64,000 nt of DNA from Paenibacillus aestuarii (GTDB taxonomy: Bacteria; Bacillota; Bacilli; Paenibacillales; NBRC-103111): assembly GCF_027789125.1 (NCBI RefSeq), contig NZ_JAQFVF010000023.1:1-64000 (forward strand), in the 5' to 3' direction. Shown in pieces: positions 15,855 through 24,985 of the stretch. Each line of letters begins with the position of its first letter. Positions within the stretch are counted from its first letter, which is position 1. The position numbers and the translations under genes were made by a program. The notes under the pieces are model-generated. The model did no database searches and was not told the origin of the DNA. It saw only the letters and a program-made list of their open reading frames with translations.

Positions 15855-16709
15855 TTATTGGCGGACAAAGCGCCAAGCAATAAACCTTTTTTCCAACTTG
15901 CCAACTGCCCAATTCGCGGCTAATGCGGTAATTGAAAGCAATACCATACCAGCAAAAACACCTGCAGTGTCGAAGGCACCCTGGGCTTGCGAGATCAAAA
16001 ACCCAAGACCTTTGGTAGCGCCGATGAACTCGCCAACAACAGCACCAACGAGAGCAAAGCCGAAGCTGGAATGCAGACTGGATAATATCCACGTTAATGC
16101 AGAAGGAATAATAACATGTCTCGCAAGCTGTCTATTGTTGGCGCCCAACAGCCGTGCATTGTTAACTAAGTTCTTATCGACTTCGCGTACACCCTGGAAA
16201 GCATTGAAAAAGACAACGAAGAAAGTTAATGTGACACCAAGAGCAACTTTGGACGGCATTCCCAATCCAAGCCACAGAATAAAAATGGGAGCAAGAACCA
16301 CACGTGGAAGCGCATTCAACATTTGGATGTAAGGACCGAAAACAACGGATAAAATTTCATTCCTCCCGAGCAAATAGCCTCCGATTACGCCTAAGGCAAC
16401 CCCTATGACAAACGAAAGTATCGTTTCCTCAAAGGTTACAATGAAATGGACATATAAAGGACCCTGGCTCGTGCCATTCTGAAACCAATCTGCGATGTGC
16501 AGTAGTATTTCCGATGGGCTAGAGAAGAAAAATTTATCGATGATTTGTCTATCTGCTAGAAACTCCCACAGTCCAAAAATAATGATGGCCAGAATTATTT
16601 GAAGAGTTAGGTTGCGCGCTCTGATCTTTAATACCTTTTTACGCATTTCTCTCTTCCTTGAGTCGATTTCTTCCTTCGTGTTGTTATTTATGGCCGACAC
16701 TGTGTGCAT
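15855..16709 (-). CDS. NitT/TauT-type ABC permease
   Basis: A 284-aa (or 262-aa) inner-membrane permease of the SsuC/TauC class with six helices and the EAA loop (REVDKNLVNNARLLGAN...IPSALTWIL). The frame begins at 16709, inside the ATPase gene. An ATG at 16646 preceded by AAGGAAG six bases away is an equally good start. It is co-transcribed with the ATPase and binding-protein genes. Confidence 0.87.
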   Translation of the reverse strand: MHTVSAINNNTKEEIDSRKREMRKKVLKIRARNLTLQIILAIIIFGLWEFLADRQIIDKFFFSSPSEILLHIADWFQNGTSQGPLYVHFIVTFEETILSFVIGVALGVIGGYLLGRNEILSVVFGPYIQMLNALPRVVLAPIFILWLGLGMPSKVALGVTLTFFVVFFNAFQGVREVDKNLVNNARLLGANNRQLARHVIIPSALTWILSSLHSSFGFALVGAVVGEFIGATKGLGFLISQAQGAFDTAGVFAGMVLLSITALAANWAVGKLEKRFIAWRFVRQ

Positions 16710-17532
16710 AGCTGATCATCACCTCATCCCTTAAATCATTCCAAATTTGCTCATGAAGTCTCATAAACGCCGGATCAAACCGAATTTCTGCCACATTGCG
16801 CGGCCGCGGCAGATCGATACGATAATCGCCCTTCACGGTCGCCGCAGGACCTGCACTCAAAACAACGACACGGTCGCTGAGCGCAATGGCCTCTTCCAGA
16901 TCATGGGTAATAAAGAAGACCGAAGCTGAGGTCTCTTCCCATATCTTGAGAAGCTCATTTTCCATCAAATGGCGTGTATGCACATCGAGCGCGGAGAACG
17001 ATTCGTCCATCAGCAATATTTGCGGCTGCACGATGAGCGTTTGAGCTAAAGCGACGCGTTTTCTCATTCCGCCGGACAATTGATGAGGATAGTGGCCCTC
17101 AAATCCTTTCAACCCTACAATCTCAATCCATTTTCTTGCTTCATCATAGGCTTTGCGCTTATCCGTACCTCTTAACCTTAAGCCTAAGGATACATTTTCA
17201 ATCACCGTTTTCCAGGGGAACGCATTTTCAGTTTGGAAAACGCAAGCGGCTAATCGATTGATCCTATCTAGCAGTTCATTTTGAATCCGGATCGTACCTT
17301 TCGTTGGCGATTCAAATCCTGCGATTAAACTTAACGTTGTCGACTTCCCGCAGCCTGTCGGGCCTACAATGGAAACAAATTCGCCTTTTCCTACGGTTAA
17401 GTTGATGTCGCGGAGCACCGTATGGACTTCGCCGGACGGTTTCAAAAATTCTTTGGAAACTCCTATTAATTCGATCATAGGCTTAACATTGGCTTTAGCT
17501 TCATATCGAACGTGTTCCGACTCTGTATTCAT
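16684..17532 (-). CDS. NitT/TauT-type ABC ATPase
   Basis: A 282-aa ATP-binding subunit: Walker A GPTGCGKST, Q-loop, signature LSGGMRKRVALA, Walker B ILLMDESFSALD and the switch His in FFITHDLEEA. The start is placed at the ATG at 17532 because AGGAGGC lies eight bases upstream. The frame stays open to 17691, but that would overlap the divergent histidine kinase and has no ribosome-binding site. It is the first gene of the operon; a cre-like site lies 32 bp upstream. Confidence 0.9.
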   Translation of the reverse strand: MNTESEHVRYEAKANVKPMIELIGVSKEFLKPSGEVHTVLRDINLTVGKGEFVSIVGPTGCGKSTTLSLIAGFESPTKGTIRIQNELLDRINRLAACVFQTENAFPWKTVIENVSLGLRLRGTDKRKAYDEARKWIEIVGLKGFEGHYPHQLSGGMRKRVALAQTLIVQPQILLMDESFSALDVHTRHLMENELLKIWEETSASVFFITHDLEEAIALSDRVVVLSAGPAATVKGDYRIDLPRPRNVAEIRFDPAFMRLHEQIWNDLRDEVMISYAHSVGHK

Positions 17533-17563
17533 TTCTTGTTGCCTCCTGTCTTGCATTTTTTGA

Positions 17564-17579
17564 TTGATAGCGTTTACAA
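17564..17579 (-). promoter_or_regulatory. CcpA cre-like site
   Basis: TTGTAAACGCTATCAA (minus strand) matches the cre consensus WTGNAANCGNWNNCW at all positions. It lies between the ABC operon and the divergent two-component genes, so carbon catabolite control of either is predicted. Confidence 0.6.
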
Positions 17580-17694
17580 TTTTGAGTATAGTGGAACATA
17601 AAGAAAGCGTATACATTGTGCTGAAAAATTCATTATTTCCAATAAAAAAGGTTTTTACAATAAATCCAACGGAATTGAAATGGAGTTGCATTCG

Positions 17695-19305
17695 ATGAAA
17701 CCTACTCGGTCGTTGACTTTAAGATCGAAAATCAATCTCCTGGTGCTGTTAAATATTTTGTTTGTTTTGATCTTGGTACTATCTGCATTGTCTTACATAA
17801 CGATCGACAGGAAGTATAAGGAAACAGGCGAGCGTGCTATTTTTTTAGCCAGAACGATCGCCGGACTGCCCCAAGTGGTTCAAGCGCTGCAGGAGTCGAA
17901 TCCCTCTTCTGTCATACAACCGCTGGCTGAAGACCTGAGGATCAAGACGAAAGCAGAATTTATTGTTGTCACTAATATGGATTTAATCCGCTTCAGCCAC
18001 CCGAATCCAATGAAAATTGGATTGCCGCTCGATGGGGAAGATGTCGATCTAGATCAACAAGTACTTCACGGACAGGAGGTTCAATCCACATCTGGAGGCA
18101 GTCTCGGACTTTCAATCCGCGGGAAAACGCCAATATTTGACACCAATCATCATCAGATTGGAGTGGTATCTGTTGGTTTTCTTGTTCAAGATATTTGGAA
18201 AGACATATACAGCATCCTTTTAAAAATCGTGATCTCGGGTATCATTGCCCTGCTCTTCGGTCTTTTTGGAGCGTATTTGTTATCCGGACACATCAAAAAA
18301 CAAATTTTCAATATGGAACCTAATGAAATTGCCTTCATCACGCAAGAACAGGCAGCGATCCTGAATTCCATACGGGAAGGTATTATCGCCATCAATAGCG
18401 ACGGAAAAATAACAACCTGTAATCGCGAGGCAAAAAAAATATTGGAAATGGAAAACACGGATGTCAACGGCCGAGATATAAATTCGATTCTCCCGACATC
18501 GCGATTGTTGGAAGTTCTTGAAGAAGGGAACCTCCATCAGGATGAGCCTATGATTATAGGAAATACGCTAGTAATTACTAATCGCGTACCTGTTCGTGCC
18601 AAAGGAAAAGTCATAGGAGCCGTAGCTACTTTCCGGGATAAACTCCAGCTCGACCAAATCGATCAGCGTCTTGCCGATATCGGCCAATACGCCGATTCTT
18701 TGCGAAGTCAGCGCCATGAGTTTATGAATAAACTTCATCTGATTTCAGGGCTGATTACTATGAAAGAATATGAGATGGTGAACGAATTGATCGAAGAAAT
18801 TAATGAGGAACAACAGTATTTATTGAGCTTTTTCTTGTCCAAAATTCATGACTCAGCTGTGATCGGCGTGCTGATCGGCAAGCTGCACAGGGCTAAAGAA
18901 CTTGGTATTCAGCTAATTGTTGACTCCGAATCGGTACTGCCTGACCCCTGTCCTCATCGGGATATCGTGATTACGCTGCTGGGGAATGCCATCGAAAACT
19001 CCCTGGAAGCCATGGTGGGCGCCCCTTCTAAAGGAGGCCCGGCTACAATCATCGTCCGTTTCGAGGATGTAAGGGACCTACTAACCATTTCTGTGCAAGA
19101 TACCGGTCCGGGGATTGATCCTTTACTTGGAGAAGATGTGTTCAAGGACGGGGTGTCAACCAAAGGAAGCGGACGTGGATTTGGTCTTGCCCTGCTGGCT
19201 CGATTAATTACAAATGTTGGTGGTAAACTCTCGATAAACAGTTCATCTTTGGGCTCGACTTTAGTAGCAAGTTTACCTAAAAAAGGAGGAACGGTACATG
19301 AGTAA
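17695..19305 (+). CDS. CitA/DcuS-type sensor histidine kinase
   Basis: A kinase of about 536 aa (541 if the ATG at 17680 is used). Domains in order: N-terminal helix (LLVLLNILFVLILVLSAL), an extracellular PAS/sCache domain (about 40-170) with FSHPNPMKIGLP and SIRGKTPIFD, a second helix, a cytoplasmic PAS domain (about 220-315), the phospho-acceptor His in LRSQRHEFMNKLHLI, and an ATPase domain with NAIENSLEA, DTGPGI and GRGFGLAL. This layout is shared with sensors of citrate and C4-dicarboxylates. It is divergent from the ABC transporter and overlaps the regulator gene. Confidence 0.88.
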   Translation: MKPTRSLTLRSKINLLVLLNILFVLILVLSALSYITIDRKYKETGERAIFLARTIAGLPQVVQALQESNPSSVIQPLAEDLRIKTKAEFIVVTNMDLIRFSHPNPMKIGLPLDGEDVDLDQQVLHGQEVQSTSGGSLGLSIRGKTPIFDTNHHQIGVVSVGFLVQDIWKDIYSILLKIVISGIIALLFGLFGAYLLSGHIKKQIFNMEPNEIAFITQEQAAILNSIREGIIAINSDGKITTCNREAKKILEMENTDVNGRDINSILPTSRLLEVLEEGNLHQDEPMIIGNTLVITNRVPVRAKGKVIGAVATFRDKLQLDQIDQRLADIGQYADSLRSQRHEFMNKLHLISGLITMKEYEMVNELIEEINEEQQYLLSFFLSKIHDSAVIGVLIGKLHRAKELGIQLIVDSESVLPDPCPHRDIVITLLGNAIENSLEAMVGAPSKGGPATIIVRFEDVRDLLTISVQDTGPGIDPLLGEDVFKDGVSTKGSGRGFGLALLARLITNVGGKLSINSSSLGSTLVASLPKKGGTVHE

Positions 19306-19999
19306 TTCCCCTATTCGTGTAGTAGTTGTTGATGATGATTTTATGATTGCAAGAATGCATGGTAAGTTCATTAGCTCTCAAGAAGGTTATGAATTGGTAG
19401 GTACCGCTCACAATTACGAACAAGCTCTGTCCACGACAATCACAATGAAGCCGGATTTGATAATGCTTGATGTGTATTTGCCCGATCAATCAGGCATTGA
19501 ACTTGTTCGAACAATCCGCAGTCAGAACCTCCCATGCGATATTATCCTGATAACCGCGGCAAAAGAACGTGAAATTGTCGAAGAAGGATTTCGGTTAGGC
19601 ATTTTTGATTATTTATTTAAACCATTTGATTTGGAGCATCTGCGAAACACGCTTATTAAATACATCCAATTTAAATCCCGGTTATCTTCTTCCGACCCTT
19701 TGAATCAGGAATCTCTTGACAATCTAAAAAAGCTTCGCGCACCAGACTCCAGCACTAGTACGATCACACCCAATCCTTTCCAGAAAGGAATTGACATTAG
19801 GACGCTTGAGCGTATCAAACAGTATCTAGAAGAAATCAAGGATTATCAAAATGTAGATCAAATCGCCCAGAGGGCCGGCGTAAGCCGATCCACCGTTCGG
19901 AATTATATGACTTATCTCTTAGAAGAACATATTGTTGAAGAATATTTACAATACGGTACAATCGGCCGACCTCAGCGGCTCTATAGGATGAAAGTTTGA
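19298..19999 (+). CDS. CitB/DcuR-type response regulator
   Basis: A 233-aa regulator. Residues 1-120 are the receiver domain with acidic pocket VVDDDF, phospho-acceptor Asp in LIMLDVYLP, and the conserved Thr (LITAAK) and Lys (LFKPFD). The C-terminal part has a winged/helix-turn-helix of the CitB class (VDQIAQRAGVSRSTVRNYMT). It starts eight bases inside the kinase gene with AAAGGAGGA before it. Its target is probably the divergent NitT/TauT-type operon. Confidence 0.88.
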   Translation: MSNSPIRVVVVDDDFMIARMHGKFISSQEGYELVGTAHNYEQALSTTITMKPDLIMLDVYLPDQSGIELVRTIRSQNLPCDIILITAAKEREIVEEGFRLGIFDYLFKPFDLEHLRNTLIKYIQFKSRLSSSDPLNQESLDNLKKLRAPDSSTSTITPNPFQKGIDIRTLERIKQYLEEIKDYQNVDQIAQRAGVSRSTVRNYMTYLLEEHIVEEYLQYGTIGRPQRLYRMKV

Positions 20000-20378
20000 A
20001 CACGGAGAGCTTTTACTCGTCAAATACACGCCTTCATGCCCGACCCTGCCTCGGTTCTTAAAGTGCATCTGATCAAATAAGTACTGCCTAATTGCTTTAT
20101 GGCTGTGTCTAGAAAGTCCTGTTCTTACGACAAATGTCGATGCCTTTATGTACCGTAGTCAAACGGGGATTGGGTTCGACTTCGTACAAACTAAAGCAAA
20201 CATAAAAAAGCCTCCGGAGGGTTCTGGAGGCATTTAGCATTTATTCCGTAAGCTTAACCGGTCGGCCATCCGAACCTTAAGTGAGGCCGATCTCACCTCA
20301 AACCGCAATCCAAAATGTTGCAGGAACGGAATAATTAATAATATGTTACAGCGAGCCTAAGTGAATTTTGTCCGATAA
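20000..20378. other. Intergenic region
   Basis: Convergent region between the response regulator and manC. It holds one terminator hairpin (20204-20231) and no recognisable gene. Confidence 0.4.
20204..20231 (-). terminator. Terminator hairpin
   Basis: GCCTCC (20210-20215) pairs with GGAGGC (20226-20231); an A run on the left gives a T run on the minus strand, so it can end manC transcription. Confidence 0.55.
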
Positions 20379-21815
20379 TTAGTTATCAGCGCACTCTTTG
20401 ACATGTTCACCTGACTTCACTATTTCATTCCAATTATCCGAATACTTACAACGCTCTTCGATTTCTTTCCAACTCATAAATATCTCGGCGTTCTCCTCTT
20501 CATGTAAGTTCGTTCCTGTTTGGATTTCAATAATCTGCAAGTCCGAAATGGCTTTAATTCCATGCATCGTGCCCACTGGTATAGTTAGAACTCTTCCGCA
20601 TTCAATTTTGTAGATATGACCATCAAAGGCAAATAATCCCTCACCTATGACTATAGTCCATATTTTACTCCGTTGTTTTTGAGTTTTGTAGCTCGTATGT
20701 TTTCCTGCGTAAATTGTGAGCCGCTTGGTCAATACTTGCTTTTCGCCACAGCTACTGAAATCTAGTATACGATAAGTCCCCCACCGCCGTTCTTCAAACA
20801 TGGGTCGATTGTTCATCCCACTTATCAGACTCTTAATTTTTTCACTGTTACACTTTTCAGTAACCAGCACGCCATCCGGACTGGCAGCGACAACAATATC
20901 CGATAATCCTTGAATAACTATAGGCACATTTAACTCATTAATAAGGTACGAGTTTCTTGAATCCTCACTGATAATTCCATCGCCGATCTGATTAGTTGCC
21001 ATTTCCTCTGTAAACGTGTTCCATGTACCGAGATCTTTCCAATCATGATTGTATATTTTCACTGCAATTTCTCTTGTTTTTTCAACTACTTCATAATCAA
21101 AACTAATTTGGGGAAGCTCTTGATATGAATTCTGCAGCTCTTCGTAATTTACAGGCAGTTTTTTATCAGTGAGGATGTTAAGGAGAAACTTAGCCTTAAA
21201 AGCGAAGACTCCACAGTTCCAGAGCGCATGACTGGCGATTAATTGTTCAGCTAATTTTTCATCTGGTTTTTCAATAAAATGATCAACAAGTTGAAAATGA
21301 AACCCTGAAGGATTGGGAGTTAAAGATGGAAGAATGTAGCCGTACTTCTCAGATGGATGAGTTGGATTAACACCTAATAGTGCCAAATCAATAGGAGAAC
21401 TAGTAATAATTTCTTCGAGCTTTTCTATAGCGTAAAAAAAAGATTCCTCAACATATGGATCGACAGGCAGTACACAAACGACTTCCTCGATATCAATTTT
21501 TTCTACCGAATGCAAATAGGTTGTTGCTAAAGCAATAGCCGGAAACGTGTCCCTTCTTGATGGTTCAACGATGATAGGAACATCATCACCTAATTGGTTC
21601 ATAATCAAATCGACCTGTTCTTCGCAGGTGGCAATAAAGGCATGTTTGGTTAAACCTACAGATTGAAGCTGCCGCCATACTCTTTGGACCATGGATTCCA
21701 TTCTGCCATCAGGGTCTTTCAAAAGCTTCAAAAACTGTTTGGATCGACTGCCATTGGATAAAGGCCATAACCTCTTACCTGAGCCTCCTGACAAAAGTAT
21801 TAATTTCAATGACAT
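20379..21815 (-). CDS. manC: Mannose-1-phosphate guanylyltransferase with C-terminal cupin
   Basis: A 478-aa ManC/CpsB-type enzyme making GDP-mannose from GTP and mannose-1-phosphate. The N-terminal nucleotidyltransferase signature LSGGSGKRLWPLS plus SKQFLKLL is present, followed by EPSRRDTFPAIALA and FIEKPDEKLAEQLI. The C-terminal part (after residue 350) is the cupin found in bifunctional GMP/PMI proteins, with PVGTMHGIKAISDLQIIEIQ. It is a single-gene unit. GDP-mannose would feed glycan or compatible-solute synthesis; the GT4-like gene at 30512 is one possible user. Confidence 0.85.
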   Translation of the reverse strand: MSLKLILLSGGSGKRLWPLSNGSRSKQFLKLLKDPDGRMESMVQRVWRQLQSVGLTKHAFIATCEEQVDLIMNQLGDDVPIIVEPSRRDTFPAIALATTYLHSVEKIDIEEVVCVLPVDPYVEESFFYAIEKLEEIITSSPIDLALLGVNPTHPSEKYGYILPSLTPNPSGFHFQLVDHFIEKPDEKLAEQLIASHALWNCGVFAFKAKFLLNILTDKKLPVNYEELQNSYQELPQISFDYEVVEKTREIAVKIYNHDWKDLGTWNTFTEEMATNQIGDGIISEDSRNSYLINELNVPIVIQGLSDIVVAASPDGVLVTEKCNSEKIKSLISGMNNRPMFEERRWGTYRILDFSSCGEKQVLTKRLTIYAGKHTSYKTQKQRSKIWTIVIGEGLFAFDGHIYKIECGRVLTIPVGTMHGIKAISDLQIIEIQTGTNLHEEENAEIFMSWKEIEERCKYSDNWNEIVKSGEHVKECADN

Positions 21816-22143
21816 AGTTCCCCCCTTTGCAAGTGATTACTTTAATCTATGAAGAATTAATAGAATTGGAAACAATAAATACACCTATCAAATGACACAA
21901 ATCTACCAAATCTTTTTCCATAAAGAAATCCTGCTTCAGTAGCGCTGGGGTGGATTCCTAATTATTTAGTTGTGTTCAGTACACACGGAGGCTCATTTGT
22001 ATGAACAAGAGCATTACTCAAATATGCTTTTTAGCTCCTTACTTTTTCCCTAATGTATTGATTTTTTAGTTGGATGCTAAAGAAAAACAACAAATAGAGC
22101 GTTTAAAGCCATCTCACAGACTAAAAAGGATTTTTTTGTATTC
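21816..22143. other. Intergenic region
   Basis: Upstream region of manC and of murT. Only short degenerate coding-like readings (IERLKPSHRLKRIF near 22098-22140) are visible. Confidence 0.35.
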
Positions 22144-22308
22144 TTGAAAAACGCCGTCAGTACTTTTTCAGTGGCTCAGGCACCCTTTCATCCAGCAGGA
22201 TTGGATAAGAGCCCATTCGCTTACACGCCCGACAAGTATTTTCTAATAACCAGCGGGAATATTAATTTAGATTTGATTACGCATCAGTTTGATAATAGGG
22301 GGAAATGA
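22144..22308 (+). pseudogene. C-terminal fragment of an unknown gene before murT
   Basis: A 54-codon reading from a TTG (contains VAQAPFHPAGLDKSPFAYTP, ends QFDNRGK) stops within the murT ribosome-binding region. It is open further upstream without a start, and another frame just before it also looks coding, as expected for a decayed gene. Family unknown. Confidence 0.3.
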
Positions 22309-22309
22309 G

Positions 22310-23650
22310 TTGTTGAAAAAACAGTTGGCCATGTTCAGCGGTAAAACATTGGGTAAATTAAGCCGGATGCTCGGCCATCAGGGTACAACTTTGCCTGGCG
22401 TGGTAGCTCTTAAAATGGATCCGCGCATTTTGCAAAAATTTGCTAAACAAATCACCCAATTCATATTCATCACGGGTACAAACGGTAAAACGACAACGTC
22501 CAATTTACTCACTCACTTATTGAGATCAGCTGGATTGAAAATTATAAATAACGCTGAAGGGGCCAATATGATTACCGGAATAACGGCATGTTTCATTAAT
22601 CAGGCGCCGCTTTTTGGAAAACTGAAATATGACTATGCCGTTCTTGAAGTGGATGAGGCTACCATGCCTGTCATCCTGAAGCAAGTGAGTCCAAAAATGA
22701 TTATCGTCACCAATTTCTTCCGTGACCAATTAGACCGGTATGGCGAGATTGATATGCTTATTAAAGACCTTGAGAAATCCATTCATCCGATGGATACGAA
22801 ATTAATTTTAAACGCCGATGATCCCTTCGTTTTCCGCCTGAATGCCTTAGATAAAAGCAAAACTTTTTATGGCCTCCATAAAGGGGCCTATCCCTTTGGA
22901 AATTATGGGACAAGCGAATCCAAATACTGCTCTTTATGCGGAGATGAGATTCAGTACGACCACATCCATTTTAATCAGCTTGGAATATATCATTGTGCCT
23001 GCGGATTTAAACGCCCTACCCCGCATTATGAAATCGAAAGCATACATAGCACACCTTTAACGTTCACACTCCAAAATGAAACCTATCATACCAAAATGAC
23101 AGGCGCTTATAACGCGTATAATGCCTTAGCCGCGATCGCATGTGCGAAAGAATTGGGTGTGGAGCCAGCTTACATCCGGGAATCATTACAAAGTTATCAT
23201 ACAGAAAATGGTCGTATGCAATTGTTTTATCATAAGGGGTACCCATACATCCTAAATTTGAATAAAAATCCCTCAGGAACAAATGCTGCCCTGACGGAAA
23301 TCCTTTTGACGGATTACCAGAAACAGATTGTGTTCGTGATTAATGATTTTATCGCAGACGGCCTCGATGTGTCGTGGATCTGGGATGTTGATTTCGAATG
23401 TTTGCAAAGGGTAGATATGACACGAATTATTTGTTCGGGAAGCAGAGCTGCCGATATCGCCCTGCGGCTAAAATATGCCGGTATCGATGAGAGCAGGATT
23501 ATCATTGAACCTGCTATCCAAGCCGCTATACAAACTGCATGCAAGTTCCCAATGCCTACCTATCTGCTTCCCACCTACACAGCTCTTGAACAGGTGAAAA
23601 ATGAATTAAACAGGAGTGTAAACCAAGCCTATGAAGCTAGTTCTTTATAA
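22310..23650 (+). CDS. murT: Lipid II isoglutaminyl synthase, MurT subunit
   Basis: A Mur-ligase-like enzyme of about 446 aa that, with GatD, amidates the alpha-carboxyl of D-Glu in lipid II. It shows the ATP loop ITGTNGKTTTSNLL, LEVDEATMPVI, the MurT-specific four-Cys zinc ribbon inserted in the central domain (CSLCGDE ... CACGF) and the C-terminal DUF1727 domain. The start is TTG at 22310 or 22313, placed by AGGGGGAA seven bases upstream; the frame is open to 22289. It overlaps gatD by 20 bases. Confidence 0.9.
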   Translation: MLKKQLAMFSGKTLGKLSRMLGHQGTTLPGVVALKMDPRILQKFAKQITQFIFITGTNGKTTTSNLLTHLLRSAGLKIINNAEGANMITGITACFINQAPLFGKLKYDYAVLEVDEATMPVILKQVSPKMIIVTNFFRDQLDRYGEIDMLIKDLEKSIHPMDTKLILNADDPFVFRLNALDKSKTFYGLHKGAYPFGNYGTSESKYCSLCGDEIQYDHIHFNQLGIYHCACGFKRPTPHYEIESIHSTPLTFTLQNETYHTKMTGAYNAYNALAAIACAKELGVEPAYIRESLQSYHTENGRMQLFYHKGYPYILNLNKNPSGTNAALTEILLTDYQKQIVFVINDFIADGLDVSWIWDVDFECLQRVDMTRIICSGSRAADIALRLKYAGIDESRIIIEPAIQAAIQTACKFPMPTYLLPTYTALEQVKNELNRSVNQAYEASSL

Positions 23651-24353
23651 TTTGTTCCCCGATCGATTAAACCTGTATGGTGACAGGGGCAACGTGATCG
23701 TTCTCCAAAAACGCTGTGAATGGAGAGGCATTCAGCTCGAAGTTGTCGATATTAAATCGCCGGACTGCCTTGACTTCTCCCGCGTGGATCTCATTTTCAT
23801 TGGCGGGGGAAGTGACCGTGAGCAAGGTTTAGTGACGAAAGAGCTGCTCAAAATTAAACATGAATTTAAAGCCTGCATCGACGACGGTGTAGGCTGCCTC
23901 GCCATATGCGGAGGCTATCAGCTGCTTGGCAATTATTACGTGACCTCAGACGGTACGCCCATCATGGGACTGGATGTTTGTGATTTTTACTCGGAAGCGC
24001 AAAAAAATCGTATGGTAGGTAACGTTGTCATCTATACACCGGACTCCGGACAACTTGTAGGTTTCGAAAACCATTCCGGCCGTACGTTCCATCGCTATGA
24101 ACCATTAGGAAAAGTGATCAAAGGATATGGCAATAACGGGGAGGATGGATGGGAAGGCCTCTGCTATAAAAATTTGATCGGGTCTTACCTTCACGGCCCT
24201 CTTTTACCTAAAAACCCTTTACTGGCCGATCGCATCATTGGCGCAGCGCTTGATAGGAAATATGGCAAGAAAGACTTGCTTCCGCTGGATGACCGGCTTG
24301 AATTTGAAGCTCATTCAATTGCCGAAGAAATTTGTTTACGAACCTCTGTTTGA
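23631..24353 (+). CDS. gatD: Lipid II isoglutaminyl synthase, glutamine amidotransferase subunit GatD
   Basis: A 240-aa class I (CobB/CobQ-type) glutaminase that supplies ammonia to MurT. Evidence: FIGGGSDREQGLV, nucleophile Cys in LAICGGYQLLG near residue 94, the NHSGRT block and the catalytic His in SYLHGPLLPKNP. It lies in an operon with murT, with overlapping ends, and is followed by a strong terminator. Amidation of peptidoglycan D-Glu affects cross-linking and muropeptide recognition. Confidence 0.92.
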   Translation: MKLVLYNLFPDRLNLYGDRGNVIVLQKRCEWRGIQLEVVDIKSPDCLDFSRVDLIFIGGGSDREQGLVTKELLKIKHEFKACIDDGVGCLAICGGYQLLGNYYVTSDGTPIMGLDVCDFYSEAQKNRMVGNVVIYTPDSGQLVGFENHSGRTFHRYEPLGKVIKGYGNNGEDGWEGLCYKNLIGSYLHGPLLPKNPLLADRIIGAALDRKYGKKDLLPLDDRLEFEAHSIAEEICLRTSV

Positions 24354-24420
24354 ATACTCGTGCAAAATAAAAAATCCACTTTTTTTCAAGTGGCTGCAGA
24401 AGCTAATCTTCGTTTGTCTA

Positions 24421-24476
24421 AATGTAGGGAAATTTTGTGCATTTTTCTATGACACAAATTTCCCTACATAAAAAAA
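24421..24476 (+). terminator. Strong terminator of murT-gatD
   Basis: An inverted repeat of about 17 bp (ATGTAGGGAAATTTTGTG against CACAAATTTCCCTACAT, one bulge) is followed by an A-rich tract on the plus strand. Hairpin 24478-24502 follows directly. Confidence 0.7.
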
Positions 24477-24477
24477 T

Positions 24478-24502
24478 AAAAGCTTGATTTCTCAAGCTTT
24501 TT
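24478..24502. terminator. Second hairpin, can end the relic gene on the minus strand or gatD
   Basis: AAAGCTTGA pairs with TCAAGCTTT, with T residues on the plus side and A residues on the other side. Confidence 0.6.
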
Positions 24503-24530
24503 CCCTCTGGTCAACCTTGGGTGTGAATTT

Positions 24531-24710
24531 CTATTCATTAGGATTCTTAAATGGGAATACCTCATACATTCCCGCTAGCATCCTGCCAGGTAGCTTAGAA
24601 TCAATTTTATTTTGTTCTTTTGATATTATTTGTTCTAGCAGGACCCATCTCGGGAGATCTTCACCTTCATTTTCTAAATCATAATCCGCACCTGCGGGGT
24701 CGTCTATTCT
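24531..24710 (-). pseudogene. C-terminal relic of an unknown gene
   Basis: A 59-codon minus-strand reading without a start encodes LENEGEDLPRWVLLEQIISK and KLPGRMLAGMYEVFPFKNPN before the stop. Another frame upstream (NVGILDFENDIEQRIVEN, about 24712-24765) looks like its shifted continuation. The gene is broken; family not recognised. Confidence 0.4.
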
Positions 24711-24872
24711 CTACAATACGCTGTTCAATGTCATTCTCGAAGTCCAATATGCCAACATTCCGATAGATTCTGACTTTACACCAGCACTAATCATTTCTTC
24801 AAGTACGTCTGATATTTTTGTTATAATGGCGAGATTCGCTGATCGCTCGTGTAAAACTGCTGCCAAACAAAA

Positions 24873-24902
24873 AAACATCGCCTAATTTGCGATGTTTTTT
24901 TG
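24873..24902 (-). terminator. Terminator of the glycosylglycerate operon
   Basis: AAACATCGC pairs with GCGATGTTT, with A and T runs on both sides. It lies 89 bp beyond the last gene of the operon. Confidence 0.75.
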
Positions 24903-24985
24903 TATCAACCAAAGGAAAACGCGTTCACAACTCTTTTTCCAATTATTCACTGTATATTTTTAGGTTGAGAGACTCCTTTGTGCAA

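Noticed and set aside
17533-17691. N-terminal extension of the ABC ATPase
   Set aside because: It would cover the divergent promoter region and cre site and has no ribosome-binding site, while AGGAGGC fits the start at 17532.
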